In this document: positions 62,963 through 64,000 of the stretch, piece after piece | Position numbering within the stretch: the first letter of the stretch is position 1 | How the letters are laid out: the number at the start of each line of letters is the position of its first letter | Assembly: GCF_033170385.1 (NCBI RefSeq) | Contig: NZ_CP126170.1 | Location: forward strand, 1,822,001-1,886,000 | From: Xanthomonas rydalmerensis | Lineage (GTDB): Bacteria; Pseudomonadota; Gammaproteobacteria; Xanthomonadales; Xanthomonadaceae | Length of the DNA: 64,000 nt | Direction: 5' to 3' | Program-made: the position numbers and the translations under genes | Notes under the pieces: model-generated | Told to the model about the DNA's origin: nothing | What the model saw: the letters and a program-made list of their open reading frames with translations, nothing else | The model's database searches: none

Positions 62963-64000
62963 ATGCCTTACGACACCGTCAACCCGGCCAACGGCCAGGT
63001 CGAATACAGTCTCGAGCTGATGGATGCCGCTGCCGTCGAGCAGCGCCTGGCCGCCGCGGCGCAGGCGTTCCCGGGCTGGGCGGCGACGCCGCTGGAGCAG
63101 CGCGGCGCGCTGGTGCGCAAGGTCGGTGCGCAGTTGCGCGACCAGCGCGACGCGATCCAGCGGGTGATGACCGCGGAAATGGGCAAGCTGCGCAAGGAAG
63201 CCCTGGCCGAACTCGACAAGTGCGCCGCGGCCTGCGACTACTACGCCGAGCACGCGGCCGAGTACCTGCGCGAGCAGGCGGTGGCCACCGATGCGCAGCG
63301 CAGCTATGTGCGCTACGAACCGCTGGGCTGCGTGCTGGCGGTGATGCCGTGGAACTTCCCGATCTGGCAGGTGTTCCGCTTCCTGGCGCCGGCGCTGATG
63401 GCCGGCAACGTCGCCCTGCTCAAGCACGCCAGCAACGTGCCGCGCTGCGCCGACGCGATCGCCAAGGTGCTGGCCGACGCCGGCCTGCCGACCGGCGTGT
63501 TCGACGTGCTGCACATCGACAACGACCAGGCCGCCGAGGTGCTGCGCGATGCACGGGTGGCCGCGGTCACCCTGACCGGCAGCGAGCGCGCCGGCCGCTC
63601 CATCGCCGCCAACGCCGGTGGGCAGCTGAAGAAGTGCGTGATGGAACTGGGCGGCAGCGACGCCTTCGTGGTGCTGGACGACGCCGATCTAGACGCTACC
63701 GTGGCCGCGGCGGTGAAGTCGCGCTTCGACAACGCCGGGCAGACCTGCATCGCCGCCAAGCGCTTCGTGGTGGTGGAGGCGATCGCCGACGAATTCGTGC
63801 GTCGCTTCGTGGCCGCCGCCGCCGAGCGTCGCCTCGGCGATCCGCAGGACGAGGCGACCACGCTGGCGCCGATGGCGCGCCAGGACCTGCGCGACGAACT
63901 GCACAAGCAGGTGCAGGCCAGCATCGCCAAGGGGGCCAAGCCGCTGCTCGGTTGCGAGCCCGAGCGCGGCAGTCACGCAGGCTATCCGGCGTCGATCCTC
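62963..64000 (+). CDS. Succinate-semialdehyde-type aldehyde dehydrogenase (partial, runs off the window)
   Basis: The first 346 codons of an NAD(P)-dependent aldehyde dehydrogenase; the 3' end lies beyond the window. Catalytic Glu228 (MELGGSD) and Cys262 (NAGQTCIAAKR) are present. The start MPYDTVNPANGQVEYS and the PWNFPIWQVFRFLAPALMAGN region resemble the Sad/YneI subgroup of succinate semialdehyde dehydrogenases, which finish GABA breakdown to succinate. GAGGAG lies eight bases before the ATG. Its place after the putrescine uptake genes fits that role. Confidence 0.92.
   Translation, partial: MPYDTVNPANGQVEYSLELMDAAAVEQRLAAAAQAFPGWAATPLEQRGALVRKVGAQLRDQRDAIQRVMTAEMGKLRKEALAELDKCAAACDYYAEHAAEYLREQAVATDAQRSYVRYEPLGCVLAVMPWNFPIWQVFRFLAPALMAGNVALLKHASNVPRCADAIAKVLADAGLPTGVFDVLHIDNDQAAEVLRDARVAAVTLTGSERAGRSIAANAGGQLKKCVMELGGSDAFVVLDDADLDATVAAAVKSRFDNAGQTCIAAKRFVVVEAIADEFVRRFVAAAAERRLGDPQDEATTLAPMARQDLRDELHKQVQASIAKGAKPLLGCEPERGSHAGYPASIL

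Overview
The window is GC-rich chromosomal DNA (roughly two thirds G+C by eye) from a gammaproteobacterium, very probably a plant-associated Xanthomonas. Three things point there: a full-length ice nucleation gene (38152-41784), which within Xanthomonas is known from the X. translucens group; a CHASE-type hybrid kinase next to an HD-GYP regulator, resembling the PcrK/PcrR cytokinin-sensing pair of X. campestris; and two short interspersed repeat families common in xanthomonads. These are family A (core GTAGGAGCGGCTTCAGCC and its complement, usually paired as a palindrome) and family B (runs built on GGGATTGGGGATT).

Layout. 1-9 kb: carbonic anhydrase plus SulP transporter; a leftward crotonase, hypothetical protein and endonuclease III group; an exported FKBP-like protein with a clear terminator; a DUF1289-Nudix fusion overlapping a mercaptopyruvate sulfurtransferase; a lipoprotein; an amidase. 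9-17 kb: a tightly overlapping MOSC/hydrolase/acetyltransferase operon, an ABC-F ATPase, a divergent SDR/AraC pair and RlmKL. 17-25 kb: the PcrR/PcrK-like signalling pair, a DUF445 membrane protein, an orphan ParB-like protein and an EthD protein.

25.6-30.5 kb: first polyamine-related block. Transaminase plus alanine dehydrogenase read leftward and a cupin repressor plus aldehyde dehydrogenase read rightward, with the same 9-base motif facing both ways between them. 30.7-37.5 kb: two small hypothetical genes, then a formate-type module (OFA transporter, FdhD, FdhF/YdeP oxidoreductase, small winged-helix protein). 38-41.8 kb: the ice nucleation gene, preceded by an unusually AT-rich 670-base leader with a perfect TATAAT and a Fur-like palindrome. 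42-44.8 kb: an MFS transporter and a diguanylate cyclase.

44.8-64 kb: a putrescine uptake and catabolism island. It holds puuB, puuA, puuD, a second puuA, a putrescine aminotransferase, potF, then (after an IS110 insertion and an emrAB-nodT efflux operon) potGHI and a succinate-semialdehyde-type dehydrogenase cut by the window end. Together these would import putrescine and take it through gamma-glutamylated intermediates or direct transamination to GABA and succinate.

The most unusual non-coding feature is a pair of inverted, roughly 240-base elements at 50185-50818. Each folds on paper into the same multi-stem structure, and base changes between the copies preserve pairing. The window has no rRNA or tRNA that I recognise and no CRISPR array.
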